Part shown: positions 27,426 through 35,771 of the stretch, piece after piece
How positions within the stretch are numbered: the stretch's first letter is position 1
How the letters are laid out: each line of letters begins with the position of its first letter
Assembly: GCA_020351855.1 (NCBI GenBank)
Contig: CP070670.1
Location: 2,431,864-2,475,737 of the forward strand
DNA: 43,874 nucleotides
Direction: 5' to 3'
Source: Gemmatimonadota bacterium
GTDB taxonomy: Bacteria > Gemmatimonadota > Gemmatimonadetes > Palauibacterales > Palauibacteraceae
Notes under the pieces: model-generated
Database searches by the model: none
What the model was told of the DNA's origin: nothing
What the model saw: only the letters and a program-made list of their open reading frames with translations
Translations under genes and position numbers: made by a program

Positions 27426-28033
27426 CGGCGGGCGGCCGTATCGCCGGACTCGTTCTGGCGGCCGGCGCCTCGACCCGGTATGGGGGTGGGGACAAGCTGC
27501 TGCTGCCGTTCGACGGCGGCACGGTCGTGGGCGCGTCCGTCCGTGCAGCGTTTGCGGCCAGGCTCGATCCCGTGCTCGTCGTGCTGGGCTTCCGGGCGAG
27601 GCAGGTGCGCGAGGCCCTCGGCCACCAGGCGGCGAGGTTCATCGAGAACCCGAGATACGCTGAGGGGATCGGCACGTCGCTGGCGACGGCGGCCGCCGAG
27701 CTGATCCACGATCCGAGCGTGGCTGCAGCAGTCATCCTCCTGGCGGACGAACCCGGTGTCTCATCGGCCGTCGTCCGCGTCGTGATCGACGAGTGGCGGG
27801 ATACCGGCTCGACCGCGGTCCGGGCCGTCTACCTCGATCGTCCCGGACACCCGGTCCTGGTGGATCGCTCGCTCTTCCCGCTGCTCCTGCGCTGCGAGGG
27901 GGATCGGGGGCTCTCCGCGGCTCTCCGCCGCGAAGGTCTGCCTTTCCATACGGTGGCGATCGACGACCGGGCGCCGGTGGACATCGACACGTCCGAAGAC
28001 TACGAGCGCGCCGTACGCGGCAGGGGCGCGTGA
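27422..28033 (+). CDS. MocA/CoxC-like molybdenum cofactor cytidylyltransferase
   Basis: Nucleotidyltransferase of the MobA-like fold, predicted to convert Mo-molybdopterin to the CMP (MCD) form used by xanthine dehydrogenase/CO dehydrogenase enzymes. The N-terminal loop is GLVLAAGASTRYGGGDKLLL (LAAGxSxRxGxxK). ILLADEPGVSS replaces the DMP motif of MobA; DxP with a following pairing is typical of the MocA group. GHPVLVDRSLFPLLL and VDIDTSEDYERA are characteristic C-terminal blocks. It overlaps both neighbours (GTGA at each end), so xdhC, this gene and the binding-protein gene form one translationally coupled unit. Confidence 0.87.
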   Translation: MTAGGRIAGLVLAAGASTRYGGGDKLLLPFDGGTVVGASVRAAFAARLDPVLVVLGFRARQVREALGHQAARFIENPRYAEGIGTSLATAAAELIHDPSVAAAVILLADEPGVSSAVVRVVIDEWRDTGSTAVRAVYLDRPGHPVLVDRSLFPLLLRCEGDRGLSAALRREGLPFHTVAIDDRAPVDIDTSEDYERAVRGRGA

Positions 28034-28977
28034 ACGTCCGACGGCTCGTCCTCGCCGCCCTCCTCGGTGCCGTTCTGCCGGCCTGCCGACAGGTGGCCGG
28101 CGAGGGTGATCCGGTCGATGTGACCTATGCCGCGTCGCTCACGGCTACCATGCACGAGCTGGCCGTGCGGTTCGAGGCCAGGGCAGGCCGTGCCATCCGG
28201 GGCGACCCGCGGGGATCGGTGGCGGGAGCCCATCTCATCCGTGAGGGCGTGTTTCTGCGCGATGCGTATATCACGGCGGATCCCGCCACGCTGCGTCTGC
28301 TTGGGCCCGAAGACCCGGGTTGGGCGGTCGGGTTCGCGCGCAGCGAGGTCGTGATCGCCTACTCGTCGACCAGCCGTTTCGCGGCGGCCCTCGACTCGGT
28401 TCGAGAGGGGAAGCTCGAGTGGCCGGACGTCGCACTGCGGACCGGGTTTCGCCTTGGCCGCACCGACCCGGATCTCGATCCGAAGGGATATCGGGCCCTT
28501 TTCCTCTTCCAATTGGCCGAGCGCCACTATACCAGGCCGGGTCTGGCGGCGGCGCTGCTCGGAGGGCCGTCGCGGGCACAGGAGGTCTTTCCGGAGGAAC
28601 ACCTGAGCGCCAGGGTAGAGACCGGCAGCCTGGATGCGGGCGTCTTCTACCTGGCGGAAGCGAGGGCACACGGCCTGCGAGCGCTTCGACTGCCCGGTCC
28701 TCTCGCTCAGAGCGATCCAGGCGATGCGAGCACGCTGGCCGCACTGGAGTACCGGGGGCCGGATGGTCGGTCCTTCCGAGGGGCTCCTGTCTCGTATGCG
28801 GCAACGATCCCCTTGAACAGCCCGGATCCGAAGGCTGCAGGAGCTTTCATCGCCTTTTTGCTGAGCGAGGAGGGTCGTGCGGTGCTGGCAGAGGATGGGT
28901 TCGCGCCCGTCAGGGTCCTGATCGGTCGGCCGGAGCGGCTGCCGCGGATTCTCGCTTCGAGCTTTTCTGGCCCCTAA
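28030..28977 (+). CDS. Molybdate/tungstate-binding lipoprotein (ModA/WtpA-like)
   Basis: Solute-binding protein for an oxyanion ABC transporter. The GTG at 28030 overlaps the preceding stop and gives a signal peptide with lipobox LPAC (Cys19), so it should be tethered to the inner membrane. The mature part has the two-lobed binding fold: DVTYAASLTATMHELAVRFE at the start, GRTDPDLDPKGYRALFLFQL and AGVFYLAEARAHGL later. The GRTDPDLDPKGYR block resembles WtpA-type proteins more than classical ModA. The matching permease/ATPase fusion is 1.4 kb downstream, with an unrelated minus-strand gene in between. Confidence 0.82.
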   Translation: MNVRRLVLAALLGAVLPACRQVAGEGDPVDVTYAASLTATMHELAVRFEARAGRAIRGDPRGSVAGAHLIREGVFLRDAYITADPATLRLLGPEDPGWAVGFARSEVVIAYSSTSRFAAALDSVREGKLEWPDVALRTGFRLGRTDPDLDPKGYRALFLFQLAERHYTRPGLAAALLGGPSRAQEVFPEEHLSARVETGSLDAGVFYLAEARAHGLRALRLPGPLAQSDPGDASTLAALEYRGPDGRSFRGAPVSYAATIPLNSPDPKAAGAFIAFLLSEEGRAVLAEDGFAPVRVLIGRPERLPRILASSFSGP

Positions 28978-29030
28978 CGCTGGCAGGGCAAGCGGACCGC
29001 GGCGCTGCGGGGACGAAGCGGTGGCGAGGG

Positions 29031-29768
29031 CTACGTTGCCGGAGAAGCAGCCCTGCGCCGGTAGGCCTCCAGGCTCATCCGGGCTTCCTGGATCTCGTCG
29101 TCCGTGAACAGTCCGGCCTGTTGGGCCGCAAGAAGCTCCTCCAGCTGGCTTTCCGTCATGTAATCGAGCTCGACGGCGATCTCACCGAAGCGCTTCTTCG
29201 GGAACTTCCGCTGCTCCTCGAGTACGCGAGCCACCTGCTCCGGGTCCAGGGCCCGTCGGATGATCGCGACCGTACCGAGGGCGAACTTTCTTGGGATAGG
29301 CACGTCAGAAGAGACCCCTTTCTGGACCGTGAAGTCCGGCTGGTCCTCGTCACCTTCGGGAGTGAGGAACTCGGGTTCAGCCTCCGATTCGGAGATCTGA
29401 ACCATCCAGGCCCGGTCATCTCCGGCTGGCATCTGGCGGTCTGCTGTCGCCTGCTCGAGCCCGCTCACCGAGCCGGTTGGCGCGGCAACGACGTCCGCAC
29501 CATCGTACGGCACGGGTCCCGATTCGGCACCGAACGGGGAGTTTCCGGGCGGCACCGTCTCTGCCGCCGCCCCCGCTGGCCGGTTGGCGGCACGCGCCGA
29601 CCGGACCTGCGACCGCAGGCTCAGCAGGTGCAGCACGTACAGGCCCAGGACCCCCAAGGCGAGCGTGACGGTCCCATCCTGGCGCACGAGCGCCAGGATG
29701 CCCACGATGACCGTGATCGACAGGAACACCAGTGAATAGGGCCCGCCGTCCGTCGCTCTTTTTTGCAT
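29031..29768 (-). CDS. Two-helix membrane protein with C-terminal GspE-N-like helical repeat
   Basis: A 245-residue protein. Two hydrophobic helices (about residues 12-27 and 33-50) are followed by a long acidic, proline-rich linker. The C-terminal domain (residues ~160-232) contains ALDPEQVARVLEEQRKFPKK and RFGEIAVELDYMTESQLEEL. This wording resembles the short helical units seen at the N-termini of GspE/PilB type ATPases and in some chemotaxis-like proteins; function is not assigned. The ATG at 29768 is chosen because the longer open frame has no ribosome site and an improbable basic N-terminus. It sits between the molybdate-binding and molybdate-permease genes in the opposite direction. 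Confidence 0.65.
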   Translation of the reverse strand: MQKRATDGGPYSLVFLSITVIVGILALVRQDGTVTLALGVLGLYVLHLLSLRSQVRSARAANRPAGAAAETVPPGNSPFGAESGPVPYDGADVVAAPTGSVSGLEQATADRQMPAGDDRAWMVQISESEAEPEFLTPEGDEDQPDFTVQKGVSSDVPIPRKFALGTVAIIRRALDPEQVARVLEEQRKFPKKRFGEIAVELDYMTESQLEELLAAQQAGLFTDDEIQEARMSLEAYRRRAASPAT

Positions 29769-30378
29769 AGCGCTGCCCGGAGCATGTCGCTGCAATGCCG
29801 CCGCGCAGGGCAGAATCGGCCTCGAACGGCGCCAGCTGGCGGCTTCGCGGCCGATGCGGCCCTGCACTCGCGGCCTCGGTCGATCCGGGCAAGGCAGCAA
29901 GCCGTATGCCTGGACCGACGACCGCTGCCGGGAGAGCCGTCTCTGCGGGCGGCGATCCGCGCAGGGCGGGCGAGTTCGGCGGTATGTTGGCGCCGAGATG
30001 GGGGCGAGCGCGACGGCTCCCGCTGCCCCGGCTGCGCTCTACCGCGCCCGTGCGGGAACCACAAGTGTCTATGGTAATGTCGCTTACCTCACTCGAAGCC
30101 ACAGGGGCGTTCCCGTGCTGATCGTCCAGCGGGGCGGCACTGGCCGCCCGCCGGACGTCGCGTGCGGCTCACCGCCCTGCGCCGGTGCGAAGGCCGGGAA
30201 CCGGCTCCGGCGCCTGACGTTCCGCCGTTTCGGCAGCTGTCGCTCCCCGATCTCCACGTCCTTCGCGCCCTGATCTCTTGGAAAGCGCCAGAGGCCTCGT
30301 CCCGAGGGAACGGCTTGCCTCGGTCCGTTGCGGGCAGTCGGGGTGGCTACGGAGAAGCCGGCGCAGCATCGTCCGGAG
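29769..30378. other. Divergent intergenic region upstream of modBC
   Basis: 610 bases. I see no convincing gene. GGTAA-TGTCGC-TTACC at 30074-30089 is an A/T-containing inverted repeat that could be a regulator site for the transporter, but it is ~290 bases from the start codon. I do not recognise a ModE box or a Moco riboswitch. Short open frames here have no ribosome sites and atypical composition. Confidence 0.5.
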
Positions 30379-32415
30379 ATGACCGGACAAGCGGGCGGGA
30401 GCGTCAAAGGCTGGGCCTCGCTGCAGGCCGTCTTCGCCATTCTGGCGGCCGCGCTGCTTGTCAGCTTCCTCCTCCCCCTCCTCGCGTTCCTTCCGGAGGT
30501 GGATCGCGTCGAGCTGGCGCGCCAGGTGGAGAGGGCCGGGCTGGTCCGTGCGGTCGCCGTATCGGGCGCCAGCGCGACGGTCGCGACCCTCCTGGCGGCC
30601 CTGGGCGGCATCCCGCTCGGCTACCTGCTGGCGCGCGAGCGGATTCCACTCTCCTGGCTCGTCCGCACGCTGGTGCTGATCCCGCTCGTTCTGCCCCCGG
30701 TGGCGGCCGGCGTGCTCCTGCTGAACGTCTACGGGCCCGGCGGGCTCGTCGGCAGCCTGCTGGAGCAGGCGGGCTGGACGCTCGTCAACGCGGTGGGTGG
30801 CATCATCGTGGCCCAGGTGTTCATCACGGCGCCGTTCGTGATCCTGACCGCTGAGGCGGCGTTCCGAGCCGTGAATCCGCGCCTCGAAGCGGTGGGCGCC
30901 ACGCTGGGCCGCGACCCGGGCGAGGTCTTCCGCCGCATCTCGCTGCCGCTGGCCCGCTACGGTCTTCTGGCCGGACTCGCGCTGGCCTGGATGCGAGCCG
31001 CCGGCGAGTTCGGGGCCACCGTAGTCCTCGCCTACCATCCCCGATCCCTGCCGGTCCAGCTCTGGGTGGAGCTCACCGGCCGGGGGCTCCGTGCCGCCCT
31101 GCCGGTGGCGCTGGTGGCCCTGGCGCTGGCCGCGGTCATCCTGATGGTCGCGCAGCGTCTCGCCGCGCGATCGCGAGGCGCACCCTCGGAGGTTCGGCTC
31201 CGCGGGCCGGGCCGCCGGGAGCCGGACGCTCCACGGCTCACGATCCCGACCCCGTCAGAGCGGCCGGCGGGGGATGGTTCCCTGATCGAGGCTCGATTCT
31301 CGGTTCGACTGGGCGAGTTCGTCCTCGATGCCGATCTGGAGGCCGGCCAGGAGATCCTCGCGCTCTTCGGTCCTTCCGGGGCCGGAAAGAGCACGCTGCT
31401 CAGGGTGATCGCAGGACTGCTCGAGCCCGACTCGGGCCGCCTCGTGCTGGCGGGTGACGTCGTGTGCGGGGCAGGCCGCCGCGTCCGCCCCGAAGGGCGA
31501 CCGGTCGGCCTGGTGTTCCAGGAGCCCAGCCTGTTTCCCCACCTCTCGGTTCGCGAGAACGTGATGTTCGCCGGGAACGGCGAGGGCGCCGAGACGTTCT
31601 TCCGTCAGCTCCTCGGGGTCACTCGCCTGGAGGGGCTCGAGAACCGATATCCGGCGGAGCTCTCGGGGGGACAGCAGCAGCGCGTAGCCCTGGCGCGGGC
31701 CCTCATGCGCCGGCCGAGGATCCTCCTGCTGGACGAGCCGTTCTCGTCCCTTGACACCAACATGCGGGAGCGGCTTCACCGGGACGTGAGGCGCATCCAG
31801 GCGGCGTTCCGGCTCTGCGTGGTGTACGTGACGCACGAGCTGCGTGACGCCTGCGCGCTGGGCGACCGGATGGCCGTCATCGGAGACGGACGGATCGAGC
31901 AGATCGGCGATCCGCTGAGCGTGATTCGCCATCCGGCGACCTTCGATGTGGCCCGGTTCGTGGGGGTGAGGAATCTCCTGGAAGGGAGGGTGTCACGCGT
32001 GGCGGCGGACAGGATCAGCGTCGAGGTCGGCGGGCTGGCTCTCGAGTCCCGGCACGGAGGGGGGCTTCGGGTGGCCGATCGCGTGTACGTCTGCGTGCGT
32101 CCCGAGGAGTTCAGCGTCGGACGGAGTGCCCCGGAGGCGCCGGAGGCCGGGCCGAACCACATCCCGATCGTCATCCGGGATCGACAGCTTCGGGGTGCGA
32201 CCTACACCTTGGAGGGCGAGGGGTCCGGGCCGGGTGACCGCATCCGGCTCGAGATCGAGCTTCCCGTCCGCGACCTCGAGGCCATGGACCTGGAGATCGG
32301 GGAGGAGGTCGTGGCGAGAGTGCGGCCCGAAGCGATCCATCTGATCCCGATCGAGGCTGCGGACGGGCGTCGCCCGGCTGAACGTGTGACGGCGGCCCCG
32401 CCCGGGTCGTCTTAA
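30379..32415 (+). CDS. modBC: Molybdate ABC transporter, fused permease and ATPase (ModB-ModC)
   Basis: One 678-residue chain carries both subunits. Residues 1-260 form the permease: several hydrophobic helices and the EAA loop [20 protein letters not shown] that docks on the ATPase. Residues ~305-545 form the ABC domain: Walker [11 protein letters not shown] (~330-339), Q-loop [12 protein letters not shown], signature [15 protein letters not shown] (~428), Walker [14 protein letters not shown] and switch VTHE. The C-terminal ~110 residues are a TOBE/MOP-type oxyanion-sensing domain ([11 protein letters not shown] ... VRPEEFSV). The anchor-like N-terminus fits ATG 30379, though GTG 30343 and TTG 30328 are possible. 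Fusions of this kind are known but less common than separate modB and modC. Confidence 0.9.
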   Translation: MTGQAGGSVKGWASLQAVFAILAAALLVSFLLPLLAFLPEVDRVELARQVERAGLVRAVAVSGASATVATLLAALGGIPLGYLLARERIPLSWLVRTLVLIPLVLPPVAAGVLLLNVYGPGGLVGSLLEQAGWTLVNAVGGIIVAQVFITAPFVILTAEAAFRAVNPRLEAVGATLGRDPGEVFRRISLPLARYGLLAGLALAWMRAAGEFGATVVLAYHPRSLPVQLWVELTGRGLRAALPVALVALALAAVILMVAQRLAARSRGAPSEVRLRGPGRREPDAPRLTIPTPSERPAGDGSLIEARFSVRLGEFVLDADLEAGQEILALFGPSGAGKSTLLRVIAGLLEPDSGRLVLAGDVVCGAGRRVRPEGRPVGLVFQEPSLFPHLSVRENVMFAGNGEGAETFFRQLLGVTRLEGLENRYPAELSGGQQQRVALARALMRRPRILLLDEPFSSLDTNMRERLHRDVRRIQAAFRLCVVYVTHELRDACALGDRMAVIGDGRIEQIGDPLSVIRHPATFDVARFVGVRNLLEGRVSRVAADRISVEVGGLALESRHGGGLRVADRVYVCVRPEEFSVGRSAPEAPEAGPNHIPIVIRDRQLRGATYTLEGEGSGPGDRIRLEIELPVRDLEAMDLEIGEEVVARVRPEAIHLIPIEAADGRRPAERVTAAPPGSS

Positions 32416-32420
32416 TGGCG

Positions 32421-32433
32421 GAACGGAGCGTTC
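32421..32433. promoter_or_regulatory. Short inverted repeat between modBC and the sigma factor gene
   Basis: GAACG-GAG-CGTTC, starting six bases after the modBC stop. It may be a weak terminator or an operator for the sigma factor gene that begins 65 bases later. Confidence 0.25.
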
Positions 32434-32497
32434 GATAGACCGACACGGCGACGAGCGGCCAGGCGGCGAAGCGCGCCGCTCGGAACGGCTCTCCGGC

Positions 32498-33058
32498 GTG
32501 CCGTCCGAGCAGGGTTCTCCCGACGACGCTGAGGTCGTGCGGGCCGTGCTCGATGGCCGGGAGGATCAGTATGCCGTGTTGGTGCGTCGGTACCAGGACG
32601 TGCTGTTCCGTTACGCCGAGCGCATGACGGGAAGGGCCGACGAGGCGGAAGACATCGTGCAGATGACCTTTGTGCGGGGGTACCGCCGTCTCGCGAGCTG
32701 CCGGGATCCGGAGCGTGTCGGTGGTTGGTTGTTTCGGATCGCCGCGAACCTCTGCAAGGACCAACTGAAGAGCCGGCGGCGACGCGAACGTCCCCTGGAG
32801 GAGGTTCGGGAGCTGGAGACCAAGACGCGGGGTGAGCACGACGCGGCCGTCCAGGCGGAGATCCGCGACCGCGTGGGCCGGGCGCTGGACGGCCTGCCCG
32901 TCGACCAGCGGGAGGCGTTTGTCCTGAAACATGTCGAGGGCTGGTCGTACCAGGAGATGTCGCAGCTCCTCGAGGTCTCGGTGCCCGCGCTGAAGATGCG
33001 GGTGCACCGGGCCCGGGAAGGGCTGCAGCGCCTTCTGGACGGCTTCTACATGCAATGA
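32498..33058 (+). CDS. ECF-type RNA polymerase sigma factor
   Basis: A 186-residue sigma-70 family factor with only regions 2 and 4. Region 2 runs from FRYAERMTGRADEAEDIVQM to FVRGYRRLASCRDPERVGGW; region 4 is the helix-turn-helix LPVDQREAFVLKHVEGWSYQ to VSVPALKMRVHRAREGLQRL. ECF factors direct polymerase to stress or envelope genes and are held by anti-sigma factors, normally the next gene, as here. GTG start without a clear ribosome site. I see no convincing ECF-type (GGAAC-N16-CGTC) promoter before the gene. Confidence 0.92.
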   Translation: MPSEQGSPDDAEVVRAVLDGREDQYAVLVRRYQDVLFRYAERMTGRADEAEDIVQMTFVRGYRRLASCRDPERVGGWLFRIAANLCKDQLKSRRRRERPLEEVRELETKTRGEHDAAVQAEIRDRVGRALDGLPVDQREAFVLKHVEGWSYQEMSQLLEVSVPALKMRVHRAREGLQRLLDGFYMQ

Positions 33059-33100
33059 GCCTGGCCATCCGGGTTTCCGGTGCCGGGAAGGTCATGGGAA

Positions 33101-33721
33101 ATGGGATCACGTGAGATGAGAGAAGAGCTCCAGAAGTACCTGGATGGGGAGCTGCCCGCCGAGCTGCTGCCCGCCGAGCTGCAACAGGAAGCGGCCGCAT
33201 GGGACGCGCTCATCGAGGATGTGCGCAGAACGGCCGCGTCCGGTGCGCCGGCGTGGCTGGAGGCCCGCATCCTGAGCGCCGTGAGAGCTCCGGACGACCC
33301 CCGCTGGCGGCGTTGGCTGGGTTGGCTCACCAGCCCCCGGACGATCCGCGTCGCGCCGGCCCCCGCCGTTGCCGTCCTGGCCTTGCTGGCCGCGGCCCTC
33401 GCTCTGCCGTGGATCGGCAGGTCCGCCGGCCCCGCCGAGGATGGCACCGTGTACGTGCAGCTCTTCCTGGAGGCGCCCGCGGCGTCCTCCGTGGCGATCG
33501 CCGGCGACTTCAGCCGCTGGGATCCGATCGAACTGGAGGACCAGGATGGAGACGGCGTCTGGTCGGCCCGATTGGCGGTCCGGCCGGGGGTCTACGAGTA
33601 TATGTTCGTATTGGACGGCTCCCGATGGGTCACCGATCCGCATGCGGAGCGGTACTCGGACGATGGATTCGGGAACCGCAATGCGGTGCTGGCCATCCTC
33701 CCCGAGGGGACCGGCACCTGA
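33101..33721 (+). CDS. Probable anti-sigma factor with extracytoplasmic glycogen-binding-type (CBM48-like) domain
   Basis: A 206-residue single-pass membrane protein. The N-terminal cytosolic part starts with ELQKYLDGELPAELLPAELQ, the form of anti-sigma zinc-finger (zf-HC2) domains, but the usual His and Cys ligands are missing. One membrane helix at ~86-105 follows (PAVAVLALLAAALALPWIG). The outer part (117-201) is an E-set/CBM48 fold: SSVAIAGDFSRWDPIELEDQ, then RPGVYEYMFVLDGSRWVTDP, as in isoamylase and AMPK-beta glycogen-binding domains. The sigma-factor neighbour and topology give the regulatory role; the ligand is not known. Starts 42 bases after the sigma factor; ATG 33116 is an alternative. 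Confidence 0.8.
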   Translation: MGSREMREELQKYLDGELPAELLPAELQQEAAAWDALIEDVRRTAASGAPAWLEARILSAVRAPDDPRWRRWLGWLTSPRTIRVAPAPAVAVLALLAAALALPWIGRSAGPAEDGTVYVQLFLEAPAASSVAIAGDFSRWDPIELEDQDGDGVWSARLAVRPGVYEYMFVLDGSRWVTDPHAERYSDDGFGNRNAVLAILPEGTGT

Positions 33722-33737
33722 GCCTGGAGTTCTCGTG

Positions 33738-34457
33738 ATGAGAGTGCGCTCGAGAGCAATCCCGAATCGCTCGATTCCCCGGCGCCGACGTGCTCGTTGG
33801 CTCGCCTGCGCGTGCGCTCTGATCTGCCTCGCTGTGGCGTCCGCCCGTCCACTCGCTGCTCAGGACGGCGAGCTCGGGGAGGCTCTGTCGGCGTATGCGT
33901 CGGCCGATGCAGCTCGTCTGGAAGCGTTCGTCCTGCAGCCGAGGTGGGAGGGGTTCCCGACCGAGCTGCTGGTGGAGAGAACCGCGGAGGGGGCGGTGAA
34001 GGGCGTCGAAGCCTCGGTCCTGCTGGCCGCTCTGGAGGACTACGCGGCCCGTCTCGATCAGTCTCACCGGATTCTCGGCAAGCGGGCGACCCGGACCTCG
34101 CTGAAGGCCACAGCGGACGTGCTTGGACGGGAGGTTCCAGAGGATATCGTTCGGACGGTCGCCGCGGCGAACCCGAAGGACGCTCAGCTCACCGCGGCGA
34201 TGGTGGCGCTCGGCGACCTCGTCGCGGCCGGAGTGCCGCCGCGCGAGGCGGAGGAGCTTCTTCTGGACGCCGCCACCCGCAGGCCGGACAACGAGGAGGT
34301 GCTGCGGCTCCCGGCTCGCGTGCGACGGTGGATTCGGCAGGGGTACCAGCCGACGGATGCGGCCGCGGAGGTGAGGCGCACGATGGGGCCGCCGCCGCGG
34401 CCCGGAGGCGGCATGCTCGATCGCTACACGAAGCCGCCACCGGACCGTCCGTTCTGA
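33738..34457 (+). CDS. Secreted helical protein in the sigma-factor operon
   Basis: Not recognised. A basic N-terminus (RRRRARWLACACALICLAVA) and a cleavage site after LAAQ give an exported 239-residue protein. The mature part is helical: LEDYAARLDQSHRILGKRAT, VALGDLVAAGVPPREAEELL, DNEEVLRLPARVRRWIRQGY. The C-terminus is Pro/Gly-rich. It follows the anti-sigma gene by 16 bases with GGAG eight bases upstream of the ATG, so it is very probably part of the same operon and may be a target or partner of the envelope-sensing system. This is inference from position. Confidence 0.72.
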   Translation: MRVRSRAIPNRSIPRRRRARWLACACALICLAVASARPLAAQDGELGEALSAYASADAARLEAFVLQPRWEGFPTELLVERTAEGAVKGVEASVLLAALEDYAARLDQSHRILGKRATRTSLKATADVLGREVPEDIVRTVAAANPKDAQLTAAMVALGDLVAAGVPPREAEELLLDAATRRPDNEEVLRLPARVRRWIRQGYQPTDAAAEVRRTMGPPPRPGGGMLDRYTKPPPDRPF

Positions 34458-34554
34458 TCAGCGCGCTGGGCCGCGGCCGATCGGATCCCGCGGCTCGCCA
34501 CTGCGATTCCCTCCAGGTGCTCGCCCGTATTTCCCCCGCGGACCCGGCGTCTCA

Positions 34555-34583
34555 TTGAGCCGGCAGGGATCCGCCCCTATAAT
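34555..34583 (+). promoter_or_regulatory. Strong sigma-70-type promoter of the FabH-like gene
   Basis: TTGAGC, a 17-base spacer and a perfect TATAAT. This is the best housekeeping-type promoter in the window. The start site would be near 34590, giving a ~75-base leader. Confidence 0.65.
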
Positions 34584-34609
34584 CGCACGCATTCTCTGAC
34601 GGAGTTCTC

Positions 34610-34639
34610 GCAGCGCGGATCGCAGCCGCGCTGCGATCC
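34610..34639 (+). promoter_or_regulatory. Mutually exclusive hairpins in the FabH-like gene leader
   Basis: Stem A pairs 34610-34618 (GCAGCGCGG) with 34626-34634 (CCGCGCTGC), nine perfect pairs. Stem B pairs 34617-34626 (GGATCGCAGC) with 34630-34639 (GCTGCGATCC), ten perfect pairs. They share bases and cannot both form. The ribosome site AAGGG (34654-34658) lies just downstream. The structure could tune translation or stability; no ligand is implied. Confidence 0.45.
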
Positions 34640-34664
34640 ACGCGTGCGGGAACAAGGGCCGCGA

Positions 34665-35771
34665 GTGAAGAGCAACCTTCGTGCAGTTAGGGTCGTGGGC
34701 ACGGGCAGCTATCTGCCCGATCACGTCCTCGACAACTTCTCGCTTTACGAGCAGGCGGGGATCCGGAGCGCATTCGACGTGGAGCGGGCGCGGGCCGCGC
34801 TGCGCGACGTCGAGGATCCGGCGGCCTTGAGCGACGCGGAAGTCTTCCACGCCTGGTCGCTCCAGGTGACGGGGATCGCCGAGAGGCGGATCGTGCCCTG
34901 GGACGATGATGCCACGACGGAGGTGCTGAGCGCCGAGGCGTGCCGACGGGCGCTGGACGATGCCGGAATGGACCTGGAGGATGTCGATCTGGTGATCGCC
35001 TCGTCCGTTTCGCCGTCCGATACGGTGCCCAACATGGCCTGCACGATCGGGGCGCTGCTCGGGATTCCGAAAGTGGCCGGCTATACGGTCAACGCGGCGT
35101 GCGCCGGATTCGTCTACCTGATCGCCAACGCCTGGGCGATGATCCAGAGCGACATGTTCCGCAACGTTCTGGTCGTCTCCGGCGACGCGCTCTCCAGGGT
35201 CACGGATTACGATGACCCGAAGACGGCCGTCCTGTTCGCCGACGGGGCCGGCGCGGCCGTCCTGACCCCGGCATCCCCGGGCGACAACGGGTTGGTGCTG
35301 GCCGCCCCCTTCCTGGGGGCCGACTACTCCTACGAGCACCTGAACATGCGGAGCGGTGGCTGGGAGTGGGACTGGGAGGGCAGCCCGAAGCTGCGGATGG
35401 GGGGCGGGCCGCACGTCCTGCGGGCGGCGATCAACGCGATGTCTGGGGCGGCGCGGCGGGCGATCGAGCGCACGGACCTCGATTGGGGCCAGATTCACTA
35501 TGTCGTTCCGCACCAGGCCAACCTGCGCATCACGCGGGGGCTCGAGAGGCAGCTCGATCTGCCGAACGGCAAGGTCGTGCAAACGATCGACCGGTACGGC
35601 AACAACTCTGCGGGTTCGGTCGGGATCGGCCTCGACGAGGTGCTGAAGGGAAGGCATGGTCCGCTGCCCGATCCGACGCACGTGCTCCTCACGGCAGTGG
35701 GCGGCGGCTACACCAGCGCTGCCGCCATCATGCGCTGGCACCCGGCCGTCAGCCGGTCGACGTCGCCGTGA
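34665..35771 (+). CDS. FabH-like 3-oxoacyl-ACP synthase III family protein
   Basis: Thiolase-fold condensing enzyme that starts fatty-acid (or related) chains by joining an acyl-CoA to malonyl-ACP. The catalytic triad is present: Cys146 in VNAACAGFVY, His283 in VPHQAN, Asn313 in YGNNSAGS, matching E. coli FabH Cys112/His244/Asn274. Length is 368 residues against ~317 for E. coli FabH; a large part of the excess is an extra stretch at ~35-66 (AFDVERARAALRDVEDPAAL). GTG 34665 fits AAGGG six bases upstream. It could be a specialised starter enzyme rather than the main FabH, hence no gene symbol. It overlaps the convergent next gene by 23 bases. Confidence 0.9.
   Translation: MKSNLRAVRVVGTGSYLPDHVLDNFSLYEQAGIRSAFDVERARAALRDVEDPAALSDAEVFHAWSLQVTGIAERRIVPWDDDATTEVLSAEACRRALDDAGMDLEDVDLVIASSVSPSDTVPNMACTIGALLGIPKVAGYTVNAACAGFVYLIANAWAMIQSDMFRNVLVVSGDALSRVTDYDDPKTAVLFADGAGAAVLTPASPGDNGLVLAAPFLGADYSYEHLNMRSGGWEWDWEGSPKLRMGGGPHVLRAAINAMSGAARRAIERTDLDWGQIHYVVPHQANLRITRGLERQLDLPNGKVVQTIDRYGNNSAGSVGIGLDEVLKGRHGPLPDPTHVLLTAVGGGYTSAAAIMRWHPAVSRSTSP

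Noticed and set aside
29854..30273. 139-residue open frame upstream of modBC
   Set aside because: No ribosome site, no recognisable domain, composition like non-coding GC-rich DNA.
32417..32450. ECF-type autoregulated promoter before the sigma factor gene
   Set aside because: GGAAC occurs, but no matching -10 element lies at the expected spacing.
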